The notes: generated from the sequence alone by a model not told the origin. A stretch of 64,000 bases of DNA from Xanthostigma xanthostigma (GCA_963575645.1 OY754472.1:1240001-1304000); one strand, 5' to 3'; shown: positions 11,694 to 21,506, counted from the first letter of the stretch. Numbers and translations: made by a program.

Positions 11694-11869
11694 TAGTTAC
11701 AGTGCTGGCATATTATACTACAGTAATAAACCACTTGCTGTAGTCCAAACGAAGGTTACAAACAAACATACATACATACAAACTTACAAGTGAAGTTAAT
11801 ATAAAGAGTGTAAAAATGCACAATATTACCACCAATGTTAAGCTATTCTCAATTTTTCTTTATTAGTAG

Positions 11870-12412
11870 ATACATTATATTATAATCAAAATTCAAATTT
11901 CATTAGAAAACTCGATGGGTGAAGATTGGGATCTTGTACTATTAGGCTTTCTATTTAAGTACCATGTTCTAAATATTGGCGAGTTTAACCATCCCTATTA
12001 CAAGTTTAAAGATTCTATACAGTAATTTGGCGCGCGTTAGTCTGGTCGACGCATAATAAAGTTTATAACAAACCGATGATTATCTTCTGTGTACTTGTCT
12101 ACTTTGTAACCATACTGCGTTGTCAATCTACTTGCACTTAGAGCATTAGTTGTAGATAGATATTGTAGATTATAGACGCTAGATAACCGAGAACATTAGC
12201 GTCTAGACATTAGTTTTAAATAGCAAGGTGATTGGAAGGATTATCGTTTAATAAACTCGATATTATCTCTCAAATTTTAGTACAAGACCCCGATTTGGCT
12301 CGATCTTCATTCATCGAGTTTTCTATAATGAAATTTGAATTTTGATAATACATATAATGCATTAACAAAATTGATTTAATTGACATTCAATTTCTTGGCA
12401 CAGCTATTTTTA
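11870..12412. mobile_element. MITE with ~50-bp terminal inverted repeats
   Basis: CAAAATTCAAATTTCATTAG + AAAACTCGAT at 11888-11920 is mirrored at 12316-12347 (ATCGAGTTTTCTATAATGAAATTTGAATTTTG). The outer part past 12347 (AATTTCTTGGCACAGCTATT) is matched at 62520-62660, a second partial copy. No coding capacity. Confidence 0.65.
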
Positions 12413-12784
12413 ATAAATAATTAAAGTTGTTAGTTTTATTTCTTAAAATGTAGTTATCGAGTTTTCAGATAAAAGCAATCGAAAGTAAGATATGTATATA
12501 AAATGCCAAAGTTTGGTCGACATTTTGATTCCTGGCATAAAAATAGGTAGACATGGTACCTTCGAATTAGTACAGATCGGGCTGTTAGTAAGGAATAAAA
12601 GACGCTGAAGAAAATCTCGCTCGGGGCGCCTGAACGGATAAGGCAGAAATCTCGTCTAATAAGCAGAGTAAATTTAAAAAATACTTTATTTAATTTTCCT
12701 TCATGTATTACTTATCTATACATTACGAGACAATGTATTCGTTATATTATAATATAGACTTTAGGTAGATATCTACTGAAATAA

Positions 12785-13495
12785 TAATCCCATCAAAAAC
12801 ATAAATGTGTAAAAGGTAGCCAAGTTCAATATTCAATACAAATAGAGATCTAAAAAGGTGCCAAATTTTCATTTGGCCAAGTTTTCGTGTTTTATATTAT
12901 GTTTTATACCTAAACTTTATGTTTATGTGTGTGAAAACTTGGCACATTTTTAGATCTCAATTATTTTTGTATTGAATATTGAACTTGGCTGCCCATTCAC
13001 ATTTATGTTTTTGATGGAATATCATTACTTTTTGTGAAGAAGTTATTATTATAAATTATTCAAAAGTGATTTGTAAAATTAATCTTTTTTCCTGTACCTA
13101 TAGTTTTGTTTTTCGAAAGGCGCTAGGTGTTAATAAAAATCGATTGCTTGGAAAATATTTCAAATCTTAAAAATTCACTGTTTTCTGATTTTTACCTTTA
13201 TATACACACAATTACCTAGCTGGACGCCAAATTTCAACTTTCTACGTCATCTAGAAGTGGGTTAGGTTTTTGATCTGTATGTCAGTCAGTCAGTGATAAA
13301 AATGCCGATTTTTAGAAGTTAATATCTCAATAACCGTTTGAACTATATTTATAAAATTTGGGATTCTAGTTAATCTAAGGAGTTTTAATAAATAAACCAA
13401 ATTTACGTGTTTATGTTAAATAGATTTTTAGTTATTAAGGGATCAAAAGTGGCTCCAAATGGTTCGCGGTTGTTGCTTCTTTTTTACACGCATTA
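12785..13495 (+). mobile_element. Dispersed repeat with inner inverted repeat, left part (interrupted)
   Basis: Matches 55670-56860 over most of its length, including the phrases CGAAAGGSGCTAGGTGTTAA, TACCTAGCTGGAYGCCAAA and GGCTCCAAATGGTT. It carries its own inverted repeat (about 12796-12867 with 12942-13010). The match is broken after 13486 and resumes at 14172 (TTGAACTTGGCTTGACACATTGCCGCGTGTCT), so the 13496-14172 element was inserted into it. At about 13197-13205 this copy has the empty TTTATATACAC site occupied by a 140-bp MITE in the sister copy. Confidence 0.7.
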
Positions 13496-13512
13496 TATTA
13501 ACTTAACTTGTA

Positions 13513-13655
13513 AGTTTGTATGTATGTATGTATGTATGTATGTATGTATGTATGTATGTATGTTTGTATGTATGTTTGTATGTATGTATGTATGTATGTA
13601 TGTATGTATGTATGTATGTATGTATGTATGTATGTATGTATGTATGTATGTTTGT
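13513..13655. repeat. (TATG)n microsatellite, about 35 units
   Basis: Nearly pure TATG repeat with a few TTTG variants. It sits at the end of the tRNA-like/foldback element. The sister copy has only four units (CATACATACATAC, 11768), so the tract expanded in this copy. Reading frames through it are artefacts. Confidence 0.95.
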
Positions 13656-13726
13656 TTGTAAGCTTCCTTTGGACTACAGCAAGTGGTTTATTACAGTAGT
13701 ATAATATACCAGCACTGTAACTACAG

Positions 13727-13815
13727 TGTTTAGGCGTGCGGTCTAAAGCACGGGTCTTCGCTGACGTCAACTCTCGGAATCACGGGTCGTGGGTTCTAAT
13801 CCCGTCCACGCCGAA
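13727..13815 (+). tRNA. tRNA-like block (Leu/Ser class), non-functional
   Basis: Plus-strand counterpart of 11600-11693: TTTAGGCGTGCGGTCTAAAG, CACGGGTCTTCGCTGACGTC, CGGAATCACGGG, GGTTCTAATCCCGTCC. The box-B-like element GGTTCTAATCC is kept. No canonical anticodon stem. Likely RNA polymerase III promoter heritage. Confidence 0.5.
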
Positions 13816-13867
13816 AAAAAAAATTGTTTTTTTTTCGGAAAATTTTTGACAATAAATCGAACTAAAA

Positions 13868-14172
13868 AGTGGAAAATAAATATAGTTTAAAAAAACTAAA
13901 AAACACGCTTTATATCGAACTAAAAAGTAGAAAATATTTTTTTTAAAATAAGTTTAAAACAATAATGAATAAAAAATACTAGTATTATTGTGAAAAAAGC
14001 GTGGGGCGCTTTGTTCCACATTTTCGTACATCGAGCGCCCCACGCTTTTTTCACAATAATACTAGTATTTTTTATTCATTATTGTTTTAAGCTTATTTTA
14101 AAAAAAATATTTTTTACTTTTTAGTTCGATACAAAGCGTGTTTTTTAGTTTTTTTTAAACTATATTTATTTT
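13868..14172. repeat. Long inverted repeat (arms ~140 bp)
   Basis: Same palindrome as 11228-11563, with the GCGTGGGGCGCTTTG / CGAGCGCCCCACGC core. Arms are almost perfectly complementary, including coordinated variants (TACTAGTATTATTG on both arms here, against TACAAGTATTATTG on both arms in the other copy). Confidence 0.85.
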
Positions 14173-14235
14173 TTGTTGAACTTGGCTTGACACATTGCCG
14201 CGTGTCTAGATGAGATAGTTCGAATATTACGGACA

Positions 14236-14616
14236 GCCATCGAATGTTATTTCTATGATCAAAATGTGATTCTCAATAGATTGTTCACACATATACATAC
14301 ATGCTTCTGATAATTTAACAATGTCTGTTTTCTTGACCATCGGATGCTCGAAATATTATTCCGAGGTATGTTTCTATAGATATCTACCTAGTCAAGCTAC
14401 TGAAACCGAGGAATCTTCCTAAATTCTCCTATTGTGTTCATGCCTTATCCATACCTTGTTCAAGTCACTACGTCTCTTCAACCGCCCCAACCTTCCCCTA
14501 TGTCCATCCACATATATATAGTAAGGTAGGTGCACTATCTAAAGGATGGAACAATAGATGTTGATTGTCTACAAATTTCGTAGGGCTGACCGATATAATA
14601 ATGTCATTTTTTTTCT
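14236..14616. other. Unassigned sequence
   Basis: No repeat partner or coding signal identified. The composition is slightly richer in GC than its surroundings. Confidence 0.35.
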
Positions 14617-15294
14617 TAAAAAAATTGGTTGTCTGTAAAGTCGGTTTACGGACGATAGTTTTACGTGATAACGTATTCCGTAATACATAACCTAAACCTC
14701 CCAGGTTTCAATCCGCTTATCCTTGGTGTCGGAATGATAAGAAATGTCAAAAGTGACGTTTGCAACTGTCAAAGTATTATGTTCTAATAATAATTAGTTA
14801 TTCCAATACTTAACTTAGAAGGCGTTGCATTTCACAAAATACTAATGTCAAAAAATTGAATTAAACATTAGAAATGCAGCCGTTTTCATGTTAAGACAAG
14901 ACATACGTTCTCTTCTAATTTCCATGTACGGCAAACAAAGACGACAGACCGCGTCGCGCCATGCATTAGACAACATTGCATTTATACAGCTATTTTTCTA
15001 TATAAATTTGTATAAAAAAACTGTTTAGGCAAATTCTGTTATACGAAATCTATGTAAAATGTTCTCCTCTTTCGTTTAAGACTGGTTTCAAACCGATCTG
15101 ATTTAAATTGAGCGAGAAATTAGCAAAAAGCACGCACAGGGTCAGGCGAAACGTTACGCGTTGCGGCGTTACGAACGTTAGGAACGTTAGGATTTTAGGA
15201 ACATTACACTTTTTCGTGCATGCAGCCGGTGTTTTATCAATTTATAAGATTGGTGATTCATCAATTTATAAGACGTTATCACGTCAAAAAGAAG
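14617..15294 (+). mobile_element. GTGATAACG-end repeat family, copy 2 (longest)
   Basis: From ATTGGTTGTCTGTAAAGTCGG to ACGTTATCACGTCAAAAAG. Compared with copy 1 it carries an extra ~100 bp (about 14890-14985) between GTTTTCATGTT and the TGCATTTATACAGC segment. Repeated AACGTTAGG/AACGTTACG motifs lie at 15150-15205. Confidence 0.6.
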
Positions 15295-15295
15295 G

Positions 15296-15440
15296 GAGAA
15301 GACGAGTCGTCGACACACTTACCTGTGAACCACCTATAGAGAAGAACACTTCGCCCGCTACCACATCGACTTTGACAATGTCTAGCGCAGTTGTAGACAA
15401 AACGTCAAGCCTACAAGCCCGGGAACCAACAAGATTTCGG
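15296..15440 (+). pseudogene. Penelope-like element remnant
   Basis: Related to the segment at 38150-38250 on the opposite strand: both hold CTTCGCCCGCTACCACATCG, ACAATGTCTA-type and GCAGTTGTAGACRAAACGTY phrases. In the plus frame it reads TSPATTSTLTMSSAVVDKT. The GAAA of the hammerhead-like core is CAAA here, so this copy has lost that core. No reverse transcriptase portion remains. Confidence 0.5.
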
Positions 15441-15554
15441 GACTAAGATATATAGTGTTTCTTTTCTTGGGAAAGAGGGGCGTATAAATGTTTACACATA
15501 AAAAATTATTCTTGTTTCATAAATTAAAAATTAGGTTTGATGAATGTTGTAAAA

Positions 15555-15872
15555 GAGTGTGTGTATGTGTGTGTGTGTGTCAGCTCCGCCGTACGACTAG
15601 AGTTTACTCCTTAGATACGCTGTGTAATGTATTCCATCTCATTCTTTCGCACGTTAAATCTTACAGATATATATGTTTGTCTCTTTTGTATTCCATCTCA
15701 TTCTTTCGCACGTAAAATCCTACAGATATATATGTTTGTCTCTTTTGAAGCGGACGAGCGTAACGCTACACTTGAAGCGGTGGAGCATAACGCCTCACCA
15801 ATTGATTTTACTACTCATAAAACTTCCGTACCGGGCCTTATAACTCAAAAATCGTTTCTTAAGGAGTAACTC
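15555..15872 (+). mobile_element. Repeat element with two 59-bp internal units
   Basis: From a GT-rich segment and CAGCTCCGCCGTACGACTAG through GAGTTTACTCCTTAG to TTAAGGAGTAACTCC. The unit ATTCCATCTCATTCTTTCGC...GTTTGTCTCTTTTGT occurs twice (about 15630-15688 and 15689-15748). The sister copy at 53398-53758 has three units and is interrupted by a TTAA element. Confidence 0.7.
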
Positions 15873-16481
15873 CAAACACTGAAACATTCCATGATGTTCA
15901 GCTGTTATTATTATGCAAAATAAACGGTAACGAAATAATAAATACGAGTGCAAATTCCCGGAAGTGCATATTATTATGTTCGACAGGCAATTGTCCGTTG
16001 CAATATTAATATGCATAAAGGGTGTGGGTGGTGGAAGTTCGTTGGGGGGAAGGGGAATGAACTGTTCGTATATATATATAAATGTGTTAAGACTTATGCT
16101 ATAGCAGTATCATGACATCCCTGCGAGCTAACTAACACTACACACACTACTGGTACACTATATGTAGTTCAGTTAGTGCTGCCACCCACAGATGGCCACC
16201 CCGTTCATCCCTACACACGTCTCTGTATCTACATATTACCTAACAGTGGTACGTTATAGGTATTATATAGTTTCTAACGGTCCCTGCATGTATGTATGCT
16301 ATATGGAGATCTGTTGGTCCCTTACACTAACTAATACGCGCGCAAAGAGTTTTAGATATTTGGGAACAGATGGGTGAAGATTGAACTTTAAAAAAAAATT
16401 GCAGCCAATTGGGCGACGGGACCATTCCAACTTTAAAATTTTGACATTTGATATAGTATAATAAAGAAAATAAAATTTCTG
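15873..16481. other. Unassigned, apparently single-copy sequence
   Basis: No domain, repeat partner or RNA gene recognised. A short TATATATATA run occurs near 16070. Confidence 0.35.
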
Positions 16482-16707
16482 ATGATGAGTATTTGGAAAG
16501 AATTCCGTGGCATAAGGATCGAAAATGAAGCAATACTGAGATTTTTTTAAACTTGCATTTAATAGTAACGTTTCGATACGTTTTGTATCATCTTCAGAGT
16601 GTTCAAAACGTATCGAAACGTTAGTATTAAATGCAAGTTTAAAAAAATCTCAGTATTGCTTCATTTTCGATCCTTATGCCACGGAATTCTTTCCAAATAC
16701 TCATCAT
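16482..16707. mobile_element. Penelope-derived foldback with hammerhead-like core
   Basis: A near-perfect inverted repeat with ~104-bp arms and a 17-base spacer (16586-16602). Read on the minus strand, 16597-16567 gives CTGAAGA, a hairpin (GATAC...GTATC) and GAAACGTTA, the layout of a hammerhead ribozyme core. Similar cores occur at six other places in this window. Confidence 0.7.
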
Positions 16708-16894
16708 TAACTTCAATGGATCACAGTTACTCTATTTATTGAATAGAGTCAATCTTCATAAAATTTCTGATGTCGCGTGCGGTGACGCGGGTAATGGCTA
16801 GTATTCAATATGACATTTGCAAATTCGTTGCCGTGGTTACCTACATAATATGTTCCACGTCATGTAAAAATTAATCAAAGCATGCTTAACTAGT

Positions 16895-17138
16895 CAATAA
16901 ATAAAATTATCGACCAAATTTTCCGGACAATGTATTAACAAAAAATATAATTAATACATTAACGTTTCAATCCGGATTTGGACCTTCTTCAGAACTGATC
17001 TAAAAAATATAAAAAATAATTAATATTTAATTTCTAATTCGCTTTATATAAAATTCTTTCAAATTATTAATTAGTATCAAAATACTGAAAAAATAATTAT
17101 TTATTGAAGAGTTCTAATCAGACGTTAATCAAAGATTT
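16895..17138 (-). mobile_element. Small Penelope-derived/retrozyme-like element with 15-bp duplication
   Basis: Perfect 15-bp direct repeats GCATGCTTAACTAGT flank it (16880-16894, 17139-17153). The body shares the AATAAATAAAATTATCGACC end and the CTGAAG...hairpin...GAAACGTTAA core (16992-16961, minus strand) with 55074-55271 and 59071-59424, and the AAGAGTTCTAATCAGACGTT tail with 59071-59424. It encodes nothing. Confidence 0.75.
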
Positions 17139-17153
17139 GCATGCTTAACTAGT

Positions 17154-17489
17154 TTCTTTCTGACAGATCTACAAAACAAACTAATGAGTAACTACAACAC
17201 CTATTTGCTTGTTAGCTTTTGCATGCACGAAGCTACTCCACTCTCGCCCGAAAATCAGGCTTTCCGATTTCAGCATGTTTAGGTTAATTTAAATATACAA
17301 TTTAAGTACAATCCTTCAATTAACCAGTTTGTTGCTGATGTCCATAAAATGTTATATGCTCGAAAATATAAATTTTGAAGAAGTGATTCATCTCAAATCT
17401 AGAAGGGTATCTCTTCAATCAACATAGATTTTTAAGCAATATGCCTGTGAATGCTAAAAGAGTTACTTTTGTGGATTCTATTCATTTAA
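17154..17489. other. Unassigned AT-rich sequence
   Basis: No gene or repeat partner recognised between the Penelope-derived element and the TTAA element. Confidence 0.35.
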
Positions 17490-17695
17490 GGAGGTTGAGC
17501 CGTTTTACAAAGATAATGAAAAAAATCTGAAATAAAGTTTTTTTTAATAGATTTTTTAATGACAAAATTTTCTGTAAAAAATCCAAAATCATTAGGAGAT
17601 TTATAAAGTTAAAAATTAAAAAAAAATTTTACATGTCTTATGGAAAATATGTCAACCTAGCATGCAAACGGTGCATTTTAATTTTTTGCAAATAA

Positions 17696-17745
17696 TAATA
17701 ATAATAATAATAATAATTTTATTTATTGCCGAAGCAATAGGTCAC
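17696..17745 (-). other. LINE 3' end: UUCG hairpin and (ATT)n tail
   Basis: On the minus strand TATTGC-TTCG-GCAATA (17739-17724) forms a 6-bp stem closed by C(UUCG)G, a very stable tetraloop. AATAAATAAAAT and about nine ATT units follow. CR1/L2-type LINEs often carry a 3' stem-loop recognised by their own reverse transcriptase; that role here is inference. AATAAA may also serve as a polyadenylation signal. Confidence 0.7.
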
Positions 17746-17877
17746 AGATTCAATCCTAGGATTGGTCTTCCATCTGTCCTTCGTACAAATTTCGATAAAC
17801 AAAAATTAATATAAAATGTAGGCATTAAAATACTATAAAAATTAAAAGTCCATAAAAATATAAAAATTGAAAGATTC

Positions 17878-20775
17878 CTAGATTGGTCGATGAGTTAGTT
17901 GTTTGTCTAAAAGATATTTTTGGATTTTAGTTGACACATTACTATTATATTCATAGCAGGGAACTATGTCATGAAGGTCGTTTAATAATTTAGGGGCTAA
18001 ATATGAAAATGATTTTTTAAAGTTTGAGGTAGAATGTGATGGTATTTCAAAAGTGATAGACCTAATCTGATAAGGATTTAAACGCTTTATTAGCCTACTG
18101 GTTAGGTATAAGGGTTCGTTATTTTTTTGCAAACGGAATAGAAATAAATAAAAATGAAGAAGTCTACGGTATGCCATGTTTAAAATACAATGCCGCGTGA
18201 GAAAAGGTGTTATATTTTCTCTATAGGGAATATCAAAAACAAATCTTAAACACGCATTTTGAAGTTTTTGAGCTTTGTGACGGGTTTGGAAGTCTAACGA
18301 GCTACCATAAACAACGTCACCGTATTCAATTATTGGTAATACTAAAACATTGACCAATCTAAGTTTCATTTGCACTGACAGATAATTTTTAAATGAAAAC
18401 AACTTTTTAAGTTTGAAATAAGCAGATCTAAATTTGATAGAAATATGCTCTGTAAATTTCATATTCTGGTCAAAAGTTACACCAAGATTTTTAGCTGTTT
18501 TTACAACGGGAATTACCTCGCCATTTATATTTATGTTTAGAAAGCGATTGTCCATTGATCGAATAAGAAAGTTACTTCCGATGTAAGTAATAGATGATTT
18601 GTTAGAATTTAAAATTAAACCATGATTTTTTGAGTAGCGATGTATTGATCGGAGGTCACTGTTAATAAGTTCTGTAGCATTCTGCTTCTCAGATAACTGG
18701 AAGGAATAATAGACTTGCGTGTCATCAGCATATTGGTGTAACTTAAGATATTTCAAACATTTATAAAAATCAAATATATATACAATGAAAAGCAGTGGAC
18801 CAATTATTGAGCCCTGGGGTACACCTTTAATTATTTGTTGTTGAGTTGAGACGTTATCATTGTCAAGAAAGACTAATTGAGATCTACCTGACAAATATGA
18901 ATCAAACCACTTAATGGCTGGAAAGGAAAGACCCAGAAAATGTAACTTAGCTAGAAGTAGCTCATGGTCAAGAGTGTCAAACGCTTTGCTATAGTCAAGT
19001 AATATCAAGGCGGTACACAGAGAATCGTCCATTGCTTTTCTTATATCGTCACTTAAAAGTGTAAGAGCAGTTACAGTACTGTGGTTGCTCCGAAATCCAG
19101 ACTGACATTGAGGTAATAAACTGTATGTAATTAAATATTCAAATAATTGTTTATGGATAATTTTTTCAATGATTTTAGAGATACTACATAATATGCTTAT
19201 CGGTCTTAAGTCTTTAAAATCTTTAGGATTATTGTTTTTAGCTATTGGTTTGACAATAGCTTTTTTCCAAAGATTAGGAAAAGTAGATTCGATTATTGAT
19301 GAGTTGATTAAGTTAGTAACAACATCTAAACAGAATGGAAGACACATTTTCAAGATTTTAATCGAAATTCCATCACATCCAACTGCATTTGTAGATATTT
19401 TTGCTATCGTTTTCAAAATTTCCTCTTGAGAAATTGTATTGATTACAAATGATTCTTTGCAATTTGGATGTTTGTTATTCAAAAAATAATTAAGTGTCTC
19501 ACGATCTATGTCATTGTTATTAGTGGAAGCTGTCAAAAAATATTTATTTATTTCATCAGCTTTACGTAAATCTGCAGGAATGTCAGTACTATTACTATTA
19601 GATTTTGTGATATTTAAACATTTCAGATTATTCCACAATGATTTCGATTGTTTATTATTATTGACTGTAAAATTAAGGAATGCTTTTTTCTCTCTATCGA
19701 TGGCCTTTTTCGTATAATTTTTTAGTTCAAGATAAAAATCTTTCGCGGCTTTAGTTCTAACTTTTAAATATTTTTCTCTAGCAGCATCACGTTTCCTCAT
19801 CATAATTTTTATAACGTGAGTTATCCAAGGTTTAGATTTTGGTTTAACATTATATGTCTTATATTTGTAAGGTGCATGCTTATCAAGAACTTCATGAATT
19901 AGACAATTAAATTGAGTAATCTTATCATCTATGTTTGCAAAATCTAATGCTGAGAGCCAATCTACATTTCTCAAATCATTGATAAAATCATCATCAATAA
20001 AATATCTAAAATCTCTGTACAGAATGCTTTTTTTAACAAATTTTGTTTGATTATGCACAATACTGCAGAGAACAAGCCGATGATCTGTTACGGCCTCCGG
20101 CATATCAACACAACAGGGATGGACTACAGTTGAAATGTCATTTGTTATAATTAAGTCGAGTAGTGACCCACCATCACTATTTTTATTATAACGAGTAATT
20201 TCTGAAATAATTTGTGTTAGATCCAACGACAATAAAATATTAGTGAGATATTTAGATGCAGGTGTGGTAGCATTCAGATCAATATTTAAATCACCTAGGC
20301 ATATAAGTTTATCACATGTAGGTAGTATTTCTAAGAGCGTGTCCTCAAAAATATTAAGAGAATCGATATATGCGAAATTCGGAGGTCTATACAAGGTACC
20401 AATGGCAAATTTTTGATTGTTCACTTTAATGTTTATCCATAACTGTTCGAGCGCTTCACCACTATTATTTTGAATTGGCACAACAGAATACGAAATACAG
20501 TCTTTAATATAAACAGCCACACCACCACCGCGCTTTCTAACGCGATCACAATTTATAAGTGTGTAGCCTGGGATACTGAGAGACTGTAAATCACTTTCTG
20601 TAGTTAACCACGTTTCACTTAATGTTAATAAATCAAAATTATGCATACTGAAATAAACAAGAAATTCATCAAAGTTTGATTTCAACGACCTTACGTTTAA
20701 ATGTCCAATCTTTAATAAACCACGCTGAGATTTTTTTGAATCTTTCTTTTTCAGACAGAAGGATTGTCTAAAAAA
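17878..20775 (-). CDS. LINE ORF2: apurinic-like endonuclease and reverse transcriptase
   Basis: Open from 20775 (just after an in-frame TAA) to the stop at 17878, 965 codons. The first in-frame Met lies inside the endonuclease, so the true N-terminus (LLKIGHLNVRSLK...) must come from frameshifting out of ORF1 or from non-AUG initiation. Numbered from the Leu codon at 20685, endonuclease motifs are SETWL (23-27), GTLYRPP (96-102), GDLN (131-134), LLDLIITND (175-183) and TDH (200-202). Reverse transcriptase motifs are LRPISIL (493-499), QSGFRSNHST (528-537), DYSKAFD (564-570), GVPQGS (621-626) and YADD (652-655), with all catalytic aspartates present. YIFDF replaces the usual YINDL. No RNase H and no zinc-knuckle tail are visible. 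It nicks target DNA and copies element RNA by target-primed reverse transcription. Confidence 0.93.
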   Translation of the reverse strand, partial: FFRQSFCLKKKDSKKSQRGLLKIGHLNVRSLKSNFDEFLVYFSMHNFDLLTLSETWLTTESDLQSLSIPGYTLINCDRVRKRGGGVAVYIKDCISYSVVPIQNNSGEALEQLWINIKVNNQKFAIGTLYRPPNFAYIDSLNIFEDTLLEILPTCDKLICLGDLNIDLNATTPASKYLTNILLSLDLTQIISEITRYNKNSDGGSLLDLIITNDISTVVHPCCVDMPEAVTDHRLVLCSIVHNQTKFVKKSILYRDFRYFIDDDFINDLRNVDWLSALDFANIDDKITQFNCLIHEVLDKHAPYKYKTYNVKPKSKPWITHVIKIMMRKRDAAREKYLKVRTKAAKDFYLELKNYTKKAIDREKKAFLNFTVNNNKQSKSLWNNLKCLNITKSNSNSTDIPADLRKADEINKYFLTASTNNNDIDRETLNYFLNNKHPNCKESFVINTISQEEILKTIAKISTNAVGCDGISIKILKMCLPFCLDVVTNLINSSIIESTFPNLWKKAIVKPIAKNNNPKDFKDLRPISILCSISKIIEKIIHKQLFEYLITYSLLPQCQSGFRSNHSTVTALTLLSDDIRKAMDDSLCTALILLDYSKAFDTLDHELLLAKLHFLGLSFPAIKWFDSYLSGRSQLVFLDNDNVSTQQQIIKGVPQGSIIGPLLFIVYIFDFYKCLKYLKLHQYADDTQVYYSFQLSEKQNATELINSDLRSIHRYSKNHGLILNSNKSSITYIGSNFLIRSMDNRFLNININGEVIPVVKTAKNLGVTFDQNMKFTEHISIKFRSAYFKLKKLFSFKNYLSVQMKLRLVNVLVLPIIEYGDVVYGSSLDFQTRHKAQKLQNACLRFVFDIPYRENITPFLTRHCILNMAYRRLLHFYLFLFRLQKNNEPLYLTSRLIKRLNPYQIRSITFEIPSHSTSNFKKSFSYLAPKLLNDLHDIVPCYEYNSNVSTKIQKYLLDKQLTHRPI

Positions 20776-21446
20776 TTAACCTGTTTATTTTTTGGAAACC
20801 AAAACCTTTTAATGATTACATTCTCAGGCCAAAAATCGGGGTCCATTAACTTATCTTTAAATTCCATGGGAGCACCAATAAGAAATGAATTCGTGTATCC
20901 TTTGGTTTCCAGCTGACGACATGTATAATTAGAGCCATCTTGATTAAGATGTCGTAAAACAATTTCACTAGTTACTGACTTATGCACTTTACCTAAATAG
21001 AGCCATGCAGTTCTATCACTACCTTTAAAATCAGTATTAATTTTATTGTTCCTACCTACCGTGAGTTGTTTCTGATTTATGGAAATACGATTGGTATTAC
21101 TATTAGAGTCCAAACCTGACGTACCTGATGACGACATTTTTGCTTTTGTTTGCGATCTCAATGTTGGACCTTCGCTTAAAACTTTTGAAAAGGTTTTATG
21201 AGAATTATTTTCACTCTGAGTTAAAACTGATTTTTTTAAATTAGATAATTCAGATTGTAAATCTTTAATTATTTGTAATGGTTCAGCTAAGAATTTAGAA
21301 ACACAGTCTGTAACAATTTTTGTAAAAATTTCCTTAAAATCACTAGAACTTATGAAAGCACTAATTGCCTGATTTAGGGTATCAGAGAACCCCTCAATGT
21401 CGAGATTAGTCTCATTTTTATTCTTTGAGCCTCCAGGAGGCTTCAT
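20751..21446 (-). CDS. LINE ORF1 protein (RNA-binding/chaperone-type)
   Basis: 231 residues starting at an ATG ~94 bases from the element's 5' end. Residues ~45-75 form a short heptad-like helix (FLAEPLQIIKDLQSELSNL) that could trimerise, as in other LINE ORF1 proteins. Residues 80-140 are polar and Ser/Asn/Lys-rich. Residues 146-217 form a compact C-terminal domain beginning TAWLYLGKVHKSVTSEIVL and ending FWPENVIIKRFWFP, the pattern of the RRM-like C-terminal domain in ORF1 of many invertebrate CR1-like elements. I see no CCHC zinc knuckles. The expected role is binding element RNA into the ribonucleoprotein. The last codons overlap the ORF2 frame by 25 bases, with a slippery heptamer at codons 225-226. 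Confidence 0.8.
   Translation of the reverse strand: MKPPGGSKNKNETNLDIEGFSDTLNQAISAFISSSDFKEIFTKIVTDCVSKFLAEPLQIIKDLQSELSNLKKSVLTQSENNSHKTFSKVLSEGPTLRSQTKAKMSSSGTSGLDSNSNTNRISINQKQLTVGRNNKINTDFKGSDRTAWLYLGKVHKSVTSEIVLRHLNQDGSNYTCRQLETKGYTNSFLIGAPMEFKDKLMDPDFWPENVIIKRFWFPKNKQVNFLDNPSV
20769..20775 (-). promoter_or_regulatory. -1 ribosomal frameshift slippery heptamer U UUU UUA
   Basis: In the ORF1 frame the mRNA reads AAU UUU UUA GAC, so the heptamer U UUU UUA has canonical X XXY YYZ phasing. Slipping back one base gives UUU UUU AGA and enters the ORF2 frame, which opens exactly here because a TAA lies directly upstream in that frame. ORF1 terminates 15 bases downstream of the heptamer. Nearby, AGACA and TGTCT (20769-20765 and 20757-20753) could pair, but too close to the heptamer to be a typical stimulator. 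Confidence 0.75.
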
Positions 21447-21506
21447 AATGTCGAAAAATTAGAAATTTTAATACACACAAAGTAAAAAATTGCACCAACG
21501 TAAAAA

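Larger units (their letters stand above)
11220..11835 (-). mobile_element. tRNA-like plus foldback element, copy 1
   Basis: Reverse-complement relative of 13496-14172. In order it has a long inverted repeat (11228-11563) centred on a TTTGTTCCACATTTTCGTAC spacer, a tRNA-like block (about 11600-11693), a TTACAGTG...CAGTAATAAACCACTTG segment and a CATACATACATAC tail at 11768-11785, matching the microsatellite end of the other copy. The order (tRNA-like head, body, simple-repeat tail) resembles a SINE, but the huge palindrome is not a SINE feature. Mode of movement unknown. Confidence 0.65.
13496..14172 (+). mobile_element. tRNA-like plus foldback element, copy 2 (nested insertion)
   Basis: Same module order as 11220-11835 in opposite orientation: TATG microsatellite, a TTGGACTACAGCAAGTGG... 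segment, tRNA-like block, long palindrome. The host repeat continues on both sides (12785-13495 and 14172-14235) and its uninterrupted version is at 56795-56825, so this is a genuine insertion. Confidence 0.7.

Noticed and set aside
13407..13770. Met-Tyr-Val-Cys / Thr-Tyr-Ile-His repeat proteins
   Set aside because: Pure translation of the TATG microsatellite in several frames.
20753..20769. AGACA/TGTCT hairpin as the frameshift stimulator
   Set aside because: It begins within or right at the slippery heptamer, whereas stimulators usually lie 5-9 bases downstream; a real pseudoknot search is needed.
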